Positions 1 to 8,363 of a DNA stretch of 48,062 nucleotides are shown one piece after another. Source of the DNA: DATKSG01 sp035531775 (GTDB taxonomy: Bacteria > Actinomycetota > Acidimicrobiia > Acidimicrobiales > UBA8190). Every line of letters begins with the position of its first letter. Position 1 is the first letter of the stretch. The notes under the pieces are model-generated. The model saw only the letters and a list, made by a program, of their open reading frames with translations. It had not been told where the DNA came from and made no database searches. The translations under genes were made by a program, and so were the position numbers. The stretch spans positions 1 through 48,062 of the forward strand of contig DATKSG010000075.1 of NCBI GenBank assembly GCA_035531775.1, given 5' to 3'.

Positions 1-257
1 CCGTGAGCCAGCCCGCCCAGTCCCGCCAGCCCCAACCCTCCCAGGAGGCCGCCGCCGGCATCGGGGCCGAAGATCAAGCTGGCCACCACAACCGCCCACA
101 GCACCGTCACCAGGGCCATGCACAGGAAGTTCTGCATGATCACGGCCAGGACGTTCTTGGCCCGAACCATGCCCCCGTAGAAGAGGGCCAGCCCCGGGGT
201 CATGAAGAGGACCAACGCCGCGCTCACCAGAACCCAGGCTGTATCTCCACTGTTCAT
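1..257 (-). CDS. amt: Ammonium transporter (Amt family), N-terminal part, cut by window edge
   Basis: This is the first 85 codons of an integral membrane ammonium/ammonia channel; the rest lies beyond the left edge. The protein begins MNSGDTAWVLVSAALVLFMT and continues with PGLALFYGGMVRAKNVL, which is the typical first helix of Amt/MEP/Rh proteins, including the GLALFYGGMV stretch and the following RxKN. A second hydrophobic helix (MALVTVLWAVVVASLIFG) follows. The ATG at 257 has no Shine-Dalgarno; a TAACGT box at 271-266 ends 8 nt before it. The gene is divergent from the addB-like gene. No GlnK gene is visible because the downstream side is outside the window. Family assignment is firm; whether the gene is intact cannot be judged. 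Confidence 0.88.
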   Translation of the reverse strand, partial: MNSGDTAWVLVSAALVLFMTPGLALFYGGMVRAKNVLAVIMQNFLCMALVTVLWAVVVASLIFGPDAGGGLLGGLGLAGLGGLAH

Positions 258-294
258 CGGCGAGCACGTTACAGGCGGACCGTACGATGCCCCG
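258..294. promoter_or_regulatory. Divergent promoter region amt / addB-like, two -10 boxes
   Basis: Only 37 bp separate the two start codons. A TAACGT box (271-266, minus strand) lies 8 nt before the amt ATG and a TACGAT box (283-288, plus strand) lies 6 nt before the GTG at 295. Both fit TANNNT with leaderless spacing. No clear -35 hexamer is seen. Confidence 0.5.
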
Positions 295-3246
295 GTGACC
301 CGATCGGCGACTCCGGCTGTGTCGCCCGAACCACAGGGCGCCCTGACCCTGGCCGTGGCCAAGGCCAAGGCCGGGGACCCCTTGGCCCCGGTCACGGTGG
401 TGGCACCCTCGGGCTTCGCCGCCGTGTCGGCTCGCCGCTGGTCGGTGCTGGGCACGCAAGGTGAGCCGGGGAACGCCCTGGCCAATGTCGACTTCACCAC
501 CATGGGCGGCCTGGTGAGGCGTCTCGGCGCTCCCGTGCTGGGCCGTCGTGGGCTTCGCCCGGTCCCGGCCGCTGTCGACCTCGAGACCATCCGGGTCGTG
601 AGCGCCGACGCCGACCAGGCGACGCGGCGCCTCGGGTCGCACCCCCGGGCACTGTCCGCCCTGCAGCGGTCGTTCTCGGAACTCCGACGCTGGACCGAGC
701 CGGGCATCGAAGCCCTGGCCCGCCAACCCACCCGCGCCGGAGCCGTGGCCCAGCTCTTGCTCGGGGTGCGGCGCCGGCTGCACGAGCACGGCTTTGCCGA
801 CTCCCTCGACCTGCGCCATGCCGCCCTAGAAGGCGTTCCCGCACTGGGGTCGGAGTTGGGCCCTGTGTTGGTGATGAGGCCCACGGCCATGGCCCCCGTC
901 GAGGAGACACTGCTCGACATGCTGGGCTCGACGTTCGGCGTCCGACAGCTGGGTGCGCCCCCGGCCCTTCCCTGCAGCGAGGTGAGGCCGTGCGCCGATC
1001 CGGAGGCCGAGGCGCTGCAAGCCGTGGCGGAGGTGCTGCGAGCACTGGAGGACGGGGTTCCCCTGTGGCGACAGGCTCTGGTTCATCCGAGCGGCTACGG
1101 CTATGCCCGGCTCCTGCACCAGCAACTGGCCGCCGCCGGCATCGCCGCCAACGGCCCTGAGACCCGGCGGCTCGATCGCTGCACCGCCGGGCGGGTGTTG
1201 CTGGGCCTGCTGGAGCTGGCCGGAGGCGACCTTCGGCGTCACGACCTCATGGCGTGGCTGGCGTCGGGGCCCATCGTGACCGGACCGGGCGGCCGCCCGG
1301 TGCCGGCCAGCCGCTGGAACGCCATATCGGCCGAGGCCGGGGTGGTGCGAGGTCTTCCTCAATGGCGAGAGCGTCTGACCCGGTTGGCCGAGCGACGCCC
1401 GACCGATCGCCACGAGGCCGCCGCCCTTCAGGGATTCGTGGAAGAACTTGCTTCGGCCACGTCGGTGGCGGTCCGAACGTGGTCCGGCGCCACCCAGTGG
1501 TGCCAAGGCTTGCTCGACCGTTATTTGGACCAGGCCTGGGGCCCCTGGCCCGACGTCCAGCTGTCGGCTCTAGCCCAGGTACGTGACACCGTGGCGACGC
1601 TGGCCGACCTCGACACGGTGTCGGCGGGGACGGATCTGGCGACGTTCAGGCGCACCGTCCGTTCGCACCTCGAGGGTCAGTTCCTCGAGGAGACCGGAGC
1701 CTTTGGAGCCTTCGGCCACGGCGTCTTCGTCGCCCCCTTCGACCAGGCGCGCTGCCTGCAGTTCCATACGCTGATCGTCACCGGGTTGGCCGACGGCCTC
1801 GTGCCCGGAGTCATGGGTGACGACGCCCTGCTGCCCGACGAGGCACGGCGGCTCGACACATCGGGCGCCCTAAGAAGCAGGGCCGTCCGACTCGACGAGC
1901 TGCTTGCTGACATCACGGCGGCCGTGGCCACAGGGGAACAGCGCCGGCTCATCACCTATCCCCGCGTCGACCCTCGAAGCGGCCGCGCCCAGGACCCCAG
2001 TCGCTGGATCGAACGCCTGAGTGGGCCTCACACGGCCTGGCGGCCGGTCGACTCCTTCGCCGCATCTCTGGGGGTGCAGCGGCCGGCCACCACGCCCGTG
2101 GACTTGGCACTCAGGAACCTCGACAGCTGGACATCGGGAGGTGGCGACGCCACGCAGGCTCCGCCGGCGTTGGCCGACGAGCGCCTACAACGAGCTATGG
2201 ACGCCATCCGAAGCCGGGCTTCGCGATCGTTCACCCGCTTCGACGGATCTGTCGGTGCCGGGCTCGTCACCCCCTTCGATCCCGCACGCCCGGTCTCGGC
2301 CACCCGACTCGAGACGTATGCCGAGTGCCCGCGCCGATTCCTCTTCGACCGCGTGCTCGGCGTCTCCGAACGCACCCTGCCCGAGGATCTGTGGCGGATC
2401 GAGGCCCGCGACCGGGGTTCGCTGGTGCACGCCATACTCGAGCGGTACGTGCTCGAGCGCATCGACGGCGCGCCGCGATCGCTGGATCGGCTCCTCGCCA
2501 TCGCCGACGACGCCCTGGACCAGGCCACCGCCGGCGGCCTGGTCGGCAAAGCCCTTCTATGGCGCCTGGACCAAGCCGCTATCCGACGTGATCTGCGCAT
2601 GTTCCATGCCGAGGAGGGTGACCTCGTGCCGCTGGCCGCCGAATTCGGCTTTGGCATGGACGACGACGCGGCGCCGCCGGTGGCCGTGGCCCTCGCCGAT
2701 GGAAAGGTCATGCGTTTCCGGGGCCACGCTGATCGCGTCGACCGCAACAGCGCGGGGGAGTTGGTGGTGTCGGATTACAAGACCGGCCGCCAAACAGGCC
2801 TAAGCCGCCTCACCGCCGATCCACTGGTAGGTGGGAGGCGACTCCAACTCCCCTTGTACGCAATGGCGGCCAGATCGGCGTTCGGGGGCGGCACTGTGCA
2901 CGCCCGCTACTGGATGGTGTCGGCTGAACGGGCCACCGCCTGTTATCACCTGGAGCTGACCGATGCCGTAGAGTCCCACTTCCGCCAGGTGGTCGGACAG
3001 ATCGCCGTCGGCGTGGAGGCCGGGCTCTTCCCCGGCATCCCCGGCCCGCCGCGTGACAATTGCTTCGACAGCTGCATGTGGTGTGACTTCGACCGCGTCT
3101 GCCCGGCTGTGCGCGACCGTCAGTGGGCGACCAAGCGCGCCTCGCCCGAGCTGGATCCTGTCAACGACCTGGTCGAGAGCGAGGCCCCTGCCGACGTGGC
3201 CCGAGCGGTGACCCGCCTCAGGGTGCTGCCGGACGGTGGAGGATGA
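295..3246 (+). CDS. addB: AddB-like PD-(D/E)XK nuclease with Fe-S cluster motif
   Basis: Probable nuclease subunit of an AddAB/AdnAB-type double-strand-break resection complex, 983 aa. The C-terminus has a PD-(D/E)XK site with D813, then D827-Y-K829 in VVSDYKTG. Four cysteines match the AddB iron-sulfur staple: C678 (YAECPRRF) before the nuclease core and C927-x2-C930-x5-C936 after it, the same spacing as in characterised AddB. The N-terminus (VVAPSGFAAVSARR) sits where AddB has a Walker A but lacks GK[ST], so no ATPase activity is expected. GTG 295 is chosen because a TACGAT box ends 6 nt upstream; an in-frame ATG at 202 lies inside amt, and GTG 319 is an alternative. The stop overlaps the next gene's ATG (ATGA), so the pair is translationally coupled. 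AdnA-like is the alternative name. Confidence 0.82.
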   Translation: MTRSATPAVSPEPQGALTLAVAKAKAGDPLAPVTVVAPSGFAAVSARRWSVLGTQGEPGNALANVDFTTMGGLVRRLGAPVLGRRGLRPVPAAVDLETIRVVSADADQATRRLGSHPRALSALQRSFSELRRWTEPGIEALARQPTRAGAVAQLLLGVRRRLHEHGFADSLDLRHAALEGVPALGSELGPVLVMRPTAMAPVEETLLDMLGSTFGVRQLGAPPALPCSEVRPCADPEAEALQAVAEVLRALEDGVPLWRQALVHPSGYGYARLLHQQLAAAGIAANGPETRRLDRCTAGRVLLGLLELAGGDLRRHDLMAWLASGPIVTGPGGRPVPASRWNAISAEAGVVRGLPQWRERLTRLAERRPTDRHEAAALQGFVEELASATSVAVRTWSGATQWCQGLLDRYLDQAWGPWPDVQLSALAQVRDTVATLADLDTVSAGTDLATFRRTVRSHLEGQFLEETGAFGAFGHGVFVAPFDQARCLQFHTLIVTGLADGLVPGVMGDDALLPDEARRLDTSGALRSRAVRLDELLADITAAVATGEQRRLITYPRVDPRSGRAQDPSRWIERLSGPHTAWRPVDSFAASLGVQRPATTPVDLALRNLDSWTSGGGDATQAPPALADERLQRAMDAIRSRASRSFTRFDGSVGAGLVTPFDPARPVSATRLETYAECPRRFLFDRVLGVSERTLPEDLWRIEARDRGSLVHAILERYVLERIDGAPRSLDRLLAIADDALDQATAGGLVGKALLWRLDQAAIRRDLRMFHAEEGDLVPLAAEFGFGMDDDAAPPVAVALADGKVMRFRGHADRVDRNSAGELVVSDYKTGRQTGLSRLTADPLVGGRRLQLPLYAMAARSAFGGGTVHARYWMVSAERATACYHLELTDAVESHFRQVVGQIAVGVEAGLFPGIPGPPRDNCFDSCMWCDFDRVCPAVRDRQWATKRASPELDPVNDLVESEAPADVARAVTRLRVLPDGGG

Positions 3247-6200
3247 GCGCCGCCATGTTGCCCGATGCCGTGGGCCGGGCCCGGATCGCCGAGGACCTCG
3301 GCTCGTCGCTGGTGGTAGTGGCCGGCGCCGGGACCGGCAAGACCACAGCACTGGTGGGACGAGTGGTGGAGCTGATCCGGAATGGTGCCGGCCTGCGCGA
3401 GCTCGCTGTCATCACTTTTACCGAGACAGCGGCCGCCGAGCTGCGCTCCCGACTCCGCCTGGCGCTCGAGGAGGCCGTCGCCCAAGCGTCCGATGGCAGC
3501 CCCTTGGCGACAGCGCGCACCCAGGTGGACGAAGCGACGGTGTGCACGCTGCATGCCTTCGCCCAACGGATGCTGGTCGAACACGGTGTGGCCGTTGGTG
3601 TGCCGCCTGGCTTCGACGTGCTCGACCAGGTAGCCGAGCAAGCCGATCTCGAGGCGCGCTTCGCCTCGTTCACCGATGCGCTGTTCGACGACCCGGGCGC
3701 CGAATCGGTGCTGCTGCGCGGCTTCATGCTCGGTCTCGGCCCCGGTGACCTGCTCGACGTGGCCACCTGCCTTCACCGCCACTGGGACCGCCTCGAAGGG
3801 GACGCTCTCGCCCTGATAGACGCCCAACGGCCTGGGCCCGGACCGTTGGCTCGGTGTGACGTCGGCCGCGTCGTGCGGGCCCTCGACGAGGCCATCGGGC
3901 TGAACCACTACTGCACCGATGACAGCGACTTGCTGCTCGCCCATCTCCAGGGCCGCCTGAACCACATCCGGGCCCTGCTGCTGGCGGCCGGCGACGACGA
4001 GCATGCCGTGCTTGCCCTGTTGCTCCGGGCCCCCTCGTTCGCCTGCAGCCTGGGGCGCGGCGGCAACTGGGGGGAGCGGGCCGGCGAAGTCCGTGCCGCC
4101 TGTGGCGCCGCCGAGGAGATTCGACAGGAGTTCCTGGCCGACGTGCGGGCACCGGTCGTGGCCGAGCTCACCGCCCGGGTGGCTCACTTCACGTTGGACA
4201 GTGCCGCAGACCGGGCTGCTGAGGGCCGACTCACCTTCCACGATCTGTTGGTCCTCGGTCGACGTCTCCTTCGCCACGACCCCGAGGCCCGCCAGGCCCT
4301 GCGGTCGCGCTACCGGCACCTGCTCATCGACGAGTTCCAGGACACCGATCCCATTCAGGTGGAGTTGGCGGCGTGGCTGGCCTCGGCCGCCGAAAGCGCC
4401 GAACTCCTGAGCGGAGCCCGTCCTGGCGCGCTGTTCGTGGTGGGAGACCCGAAACAGTCGATCTATCGCTTCCGCCGAGCTGACATCGCCCTGTTCGAAC
4501 GGGTGTGCTCCGAGGTCGGCGAGCAGGTGGTGATGGCCAGCAACTTCCGGTCGGTGCCCGGGATCCTGGACTTCGTGAACCGCTGTTTCGAGAAGCTCTT
4601 CGTCGACGGGTCCGGGGTCGGACAGGCGGAGCACTTCCCGCTGTCCGCCGTACGTCGGCCTTTGCCAGGTTTGGCTCGCCCCGGCGCCGACATCCAGCTC
4701 CAGCTGGACGGGTTGGGCTCGGACCAGGACGAAGCACCCCCGGAGCCCGCCGCCGTAGTGGTGCTAGGCGGGCCCATGGCGGCCACCGTCGGAGAAGCCC
4801 GACGAGCGGCGGCGGCCCATGGCGCCATCGCCATCCGGCGCGCCGTCGGCGAACGTTGGCCCGTATCCGACCCGACACGGCCTTCGGCCCCACTCCGGCC
4901 CCTGCGCTGGGCCGACGTGGCCGTGCTGATCCCGACCAGGACATCGTTGCCCCCCATAGAAGAAGCCTTCGACCTGGCCGGGGTTCCCTACAGGCTCGAG
5001 GGAGCGGCCTTGCTCTGGGGATCCGACGACGTGCGCGACGTCTTGTGCGTGCTCGAGGCGGCCGACGAGCCATCCGACTCCGTGGCCGTGCTGGCCGCTC
5101 TGCGTTCGCCGGGGCTGGCCTGCGGGGACGACGACCTCGTTCGCTGGCACGGCGCCGGGGGGTCGTGGGACCCGCGGGCGCAGACCCCGGCCGGGCTCGA
5201 GGACGGGCCCGTGGGCCAGGCCATGGGCATCCTGACCCAGCTGCACCAACGGCGGTGGTGGGCCGAGCCCTCGGAAATGGTCCGCCTGGCCATGGACGTC
5301 CTGGGCAGCTTCCAACTGGCCTTCGCCCACCGGAGGGCCCGTGACCATTGGCAGCGGCTCCGGTGGCTGGCCGACCAGGCCCGCCTGTTCGACGAGACCT
5401 CGGGCGGGAGCCTGCACGAGTTCCTGAGGTGGGCGGAGCTCCAGCGCCAAGGCGACGGCCGGGCCTCCACCCTCGGGCCGCCCGACGCCGATGACGACGC
5501 CGTGCGCGTCATGACCATCCACGGGGCCAAGGGGCTCGAGTTCCCGATGGTGGTGGTGGCCGGCCTCGAGCGCGAGGACGGCGCCGGGGCCCGGCCGGAT
5601 GTCGTGTTGTGGAAGGCGGACGGGAGCCCCGAAGTGCGCATCGGCAGCCAGTTGCGCAGCCGCGGCTACGACGCCGAGGCCATCGAGGACCGGGCACTCG
5701 ACCGCCTGGAGCGGATCAGGCTCCTGTACGTGGCCATGACCCGGGCCCGCGACCACCTCGTGCTGTGTCTGCATCACAAGCAACGCACCGGTGGGAGCAC
5801 AGCAGCACCTAGCCACGCCGAGCTGCTCGTGGACCTGTGCCGCCACCATCCTCTGCTGTGGCGCCGTCTGGACGACGACGACGAGCCCGAAGTCGAGCCC
5901 GACGGGCCACCGCCCCCCGCGCTCGCTGTGCGCTTGGACACGCCGGCGAACCACGGCGGCGTCGACTTACCCGATCCACACGACCGCGCCGACTGGTGGA
6001 GGCACCAACTCCAAACCTGGAAGTCGAGGCGCAGCGCCATGCTGCAAGGTGCCAAGTCGTTCCCCCTGGTCACGGCCACGGCCCTGCAAGACGAGGGCTA
6101 CGACGTGGCCAGGGACGACCCGGGGTGGAGAGAGCCAACCGGAGTGGTGCCCCGCAGCGCCGAGGCGGCGCTGAGCGTCGGACGCGCCGTCCACGGCGCA

Positions 6201-6734
6201 CTGGCCGCCCTCGACTTCTCCACCGGGCTGGATGTCGAGGGCGTCGACGCCGCCGAGGTGGCTCGCATCCGGGCCACCTCTCACGGTGTCGCCGAGCACG
6301 CCGGCTCTGTGGCGGCCATGGTGAGTGGCGCCTTCACCAGTGACGTGATCGGGCGGGCCGCCACCCGCCGGCACCACAAGGAGATGTTCGTGGCGGCCGA
6401 CATCGGCGGCATCGTGCTCGAGGGCTTCGTCGACCTGCTGGTCGAGGACGACGACGGGTTGGTGGTGGTCGACTACAAGACCGACCACCTGATGAGCCCG
6501 GCCGCCCTCGACCAGGCCGTCGGGCGCTACACGCATCAGGTGGCGGCCTACGCCCTCGCCCTGGAGGCAGCGACAGGAAGGCCGGTGGTCCGCTGCATCT
6601 TGCTCTTCTTGGGCCCCGACCGGCCCCTCGAGCATGTGCTCGAGGGGCCGGCGCTCGAAGCGGCTCAGATCGAAGCCAGGCAGCTGGCGAGCGAACTTTC
6701 TTCCGAGACGGCCTGGGCCTGGGCCTGGGCCTGA
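3243..6734 (+). CDS. addA: AddA-like UvrD/RecB helicase-nuclease
   Basis: Superfamily 1A DNA helicase with a C-terminal nuclease, 1163 aa, predicted to unwind and degrade broken DNA ends with the preceding AddB-like protein. Visible motifs in order: Walker A AGAGTGKTT (K33), motif II LIDEFQDTD, motif III VVGDPKQSIYRFR, motif V MTIHGAKGLEF, motif VI LLYVAMTRARDHL, and a PD-(D/E)XK nuclease near the end (D1064, then D1077-Y-K1079 in VVVDYKTD). The ATG at 3243 overlaps the upstream stop by 4 bp and has GGAGG just before it. An in-frame ATG at 3123 lies deep inside addB and is rejected. The last seven codons (AWAWAWA) and the TGA stop come from a GCCTGG hexamer repeat, so the extreme C-terminus is probably not functional. 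Confidence 0.88.
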   Translation: MSAAMLPDAVGRARIAEDLGSSLVVVAGAGTGKTTALVGRVVELIRNGAGLRELAVITFTETAAAELRSRLRLALEEAVAQASDGSPLATARTQVDEATVCTLHAFAQRMLVEHGVAVGVPPGFDVLDQVAEQADLEARFASFTDALFDDPGAESVLLRGFMLGLGPGDLLDVATCLHRHWDRLEGDALALIDAQRPGPGPLARCDVGRVVRALDEAIGLNHYCTDDSDLLLAHLQGRLNHIRALLLAAGDDEHAVLALLLRAPSFACSLGRGGNWGERAGEVRAACGAAEEIRQEFLADVRAPVVAELTARVAHFTLDSAADRAAEGRLTFHDLLVLGRRLLRHDPEARQALRSRYRHLLIDEFQDTDPIQVELAAWLASAAESAELLSGARPGALFVVGDPKQSIYRFRRADIALFERVCSEVGEQVVMASNFRSVPGILDFVNRCFEKLFVDGSGVGQAEHFPLSAVRRPLPGLARPGADIQLQLDGLGSDQDEAPPEPAAVVVLGGPMAATVGEARRAAAAHGAIAIRRAVGERWPVSDPTRPSAPLRPLRWADVAVLIPTRTSLPPIEEAFDLAGVPYRLEGAALLWGSDDVRDVLCVLEAADEPSDSVAVLAALRSPGLACGDDDLVRWHGAGGSWDPRAQTPAGLEDGPVGQAMGILTQLHQRRWWAEPSEMVRLAMDVLGSFQLAFAHRRARDHWQRLRWLADQARLFDETSGGSLHEFLRWAELQRQGDGRASTLGPPDADDDAVRVMTIHGAKGLEFPMVVVAGLEREDGAGARPDVVLWKADGSPEVRIGSQLRSRGYDAEAIEDRALDRLERIRLLYVAMTRARDHLVLCLHHKQRTGGSTAAPSHAELLVDLCRHHPLLWRRLDDDDEPEVEPDGPPPPALAVRLDTPANHGGVDLPDPHDRADWWRHQLQTWKSRRSAMLQGAKSFPLVTATALQDEGYDVARDDPGWREPTGVVPRSAEAALSVGRAVHGALAALDFSTGLDVEGVDAAEVARIRATSHGVAEHAGSVAAMVSGAFTSDVIGRAATRRHHKEMFVAADIGGIVLEGFVDLLVEDDDGLVVVDYKTDHLMSPAALDQAVGRYTHQVAAYALALEAATGRPVVRCILLFLGPDRPLEHVLEGPALEAAQIEARQLASELSSETAWAWAWA

Positions 6735-6800
6735 GCCTGGGCCTGGGCCTGAGCCTGGGCCTGGGCCTGGGCCTGAGCCTGGGCCTGGGCCTGGGCCTGG
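6711..6800. repeat. GCCTGR hexanucleotide tandem repeat, 15 units
   Basis: Fifteen uninterrupted 6-bp units, GCCTGG in twelve and GCCTGA in units 4, 7 and 11. The first A variant (6729-6734) supplies the TGA stop of the addA-like gene. The array fills nearly all the space between that gene and the convergent rmuC, whose stop lies at 6806-6808. Confidence 0.95.
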
Positions 6801-6805
6801 GCCGC

Positions 6806-8185
6806 TCAGCCCTCGACGGCGTCGGGGAGGTCGGGTTCTCCCAGGTCTTCGACCACGAGCTCCAGCGCCGGGAGCGCCGTGGTCAACTCAGGCGTCTGGG
6901 GACGGCGCGCCACCACATCCACTTCGCCCACTTCGGCCAGCTCCTTGTCGCCGGCCCCCACGACTCCGAGCTCCTGGAACCGACGAGCCTGGGGCAGCAC
7001 GCTGCGCTCGAGTGACCCGACCGCCTTGTTGTAAGCGTCGACGGCGCCGGCCAGACCGCGACCGGTGCGCGCCAGGTGCTCGCCGAAGGTGGACAGGCGC
7101 TTGTAGAGATCGCGCCCGATCTTCTGCACCTCGCGGGCGTTCTCGGCCAACGCTTCCTGCTGCCAACTCGATGCGACATTGCGCAACAGTGCGATGAGGC
7201 TCGTGGGCGTGGCCACTAGCACGTGGTTGGCCATGGCGTGCTCGAAGAGCAGAGGGTCGTGCTCGAAAGCGGCAGCAAGCAGCGGATCGCCGGGCACGAA
7301 GGCGACTACGTATTCCGGAGAGCGATCGAACTGCTGCCAGTAGGCCTTCTTCGACAGGGCGTCGATGTGAGCGCGGAGTTGGCGGGCGTGTTGGGCCAGG
7401 TGCGACCGGCGGCTGTCGTCGTCGGTCGCCTCGTTGGCATCCAGGAACGCCTGCAACGGGACCTTGGCATCTACAACCACCGACCGGCCTCCGGGGAGGC
7501 GCACGACCATGTCCGGACGCATCCGCCCGTCCTCACCGGTGGCGGTGACCTGCTCGTCGAAGTCACAGTGCTCGAGCATCCCGGCCATCTCCACCACCCG
7601 TCGCAGCTGCATCTCCCCCCACCGGCCCCTGGTGGACGGGGCCCGAAGCGCGGTGACCAGGTTGCGCGTCTCGCCCTGCAGTCGATCCTGCGATTCCGAC
7701 AGCACCCGCACCTGCTCGGACAGCCCGGTATAGGCCTTCTGGCGTTCCAGCTCGAGCAGGCGGATCCCATCTTCGTATTTCCCGAGCTGCTCGCGCAGCG
7801 GGGACAGCAACTGCTCGATGGCCTGCTTGCGCTGCTCGAGATCACCGGTGGCCGCCTGCTGGGTCTCCTTGAGCCGAGCATCGGCCAGCTCGAGGAACTG
7901 AGCGTTGTTCTGCTGGAGTGCCTTGGTCGAGAGCTCGGCGAATTCACCGGTGAGCTGGCGTCGCGCTTCGTCCCAGGCCAACTGGCGCTCGGCGGCGGCG
8001 GCCCGTTCCTGGTCGACGGCCGCTTCGGACCTGGCCACCCGGGCCATGAGATCAGCCCGGGTGCGGGCGTGCTCGACTTCGGCGGCGGCCAACTGGGCGG
8101 CGGACCGCCCGGCCAGCGCCAACACGGTGGCGACGACGCCCACCAGGGCGCCGGCAGCGGCTCCGACTGCCAACCAAGTGGTCAT
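6806..8185 (-). CDS. rmuC: RmuC family protein (DNA recombination)
   Basis: RmuC-type protein, 459 aa, a membrane-anchored coiled-coil protein with a predicted endonuclease-like core; in E. coli its loss changes inversion between short repeats. The sequence opens with a hydrophobic anchor (residues 2-24, WLAVGAAAGALVGVVATVLALA), then a long charged coiled coil (about 35-150), then the conserved core with RGRWGEMQLRRVVEMAGM, DMVVRLPGG and VVDAKVPLQAFLDA. The ATG at 8185 is preceded at 6 nt by TACCCT (8197-8192) and has no Shine-Dalgarno. The open frame extends to 8683, but that extension is basic low-complexity sequence over the divergent promoter and is rejected. Its neighbour on the other side is a recombination helicase-nuclease, consistent with a DNA-processing role. 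Confidence 0.9.
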   Translation of the reverse strand: MTTWLAVGAAAGALVGVVATVLALAGRSAAQLAAAEVEHARTRADLMARVARSEAAVDQERAAAAERQLAWDEARRQLTGEFAELSTKALQQNNAQFLELADARLKETQQAATGDLEQRKQAIEQLLSPLREQLGKYEDGIRLLELERQKAYTGLSEQVRVLSESQDRLQGETRNLVTALRAPSTRGRWGEMQLRRVVEMAGMLEHCDFDEQVTATGEDGRMRPDMVVRLPGGRSVVVDAKVPLQAFLDANEATDDDSRRSHLAQHARQLRAHIDALSKKAYWQQFDRSPEYVVAFVPGDPLLAAAFEHDPLLFEHAMANHVLVATPTSLIALLRNVASSWQQEALAENAREVQKIGRDLYKRLSTFGEHLARTGRGLAGAVDAYNKAVGSLERSVLPQARRFQELGVVGAGDKELAEVGEVDVVARRPQTPELTTALPALELVVEDLGEPDLPDAVEG

Positions 8186-8363
8186 CTGGCGAGGGTATCG
8201 CCGGGGTGTGACATCCCCAGGGACCCAGCAAGGCCCGCAGGGGCGAGGCAGGAGCGAGGCAGGGGCGAGGCAGGGGCGAGGCAGGGCTGGCAATGGCAAG
8301 GCAACGGGTATGGCGCTGCGGAGGCCACCGTTTGGCGCGCCCAGGCGGCTAGCGTCGAACTCG
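8186..8363. promoter_or_regulatory. Divergent intergenic region rmuC / E1, with four 11-bp direct repeats
   Basis: Minus-strand -10 TACCCT (8197-8192) serves rmuC. Plus-strand TAGCGT (8350-8355) lies 8 nt before the E1 ATG. Between them, 8237-8280 holds four head-to-tail copies of GCAGGGGCGAG (the second copy has one substitution), followed by a partial fifth. No ORF is supported here. Confidence 0.55.

Noticed and set aside
3120..4634. Long minus-strand open frame (504 codons) opposite the addA-like gene
   Set aside because: Antisense frame created by high GC; composition is His/Gly/Gln-rich with no domain, while the plus strand carries unmistakable helicase motifs.
6711..6800. Repeat considered as a CRISPR array
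   Set aside because: It is a simple hexamer array with no spacers, and no cas genes are present.
7905..8363. Upstream extension of the E1 frame, including an ATG at 8310
   Set aside because: It overlaps rmuC or the divergent promoter; TAGCGT at 8350-8355 places the transcription start at about 8364.
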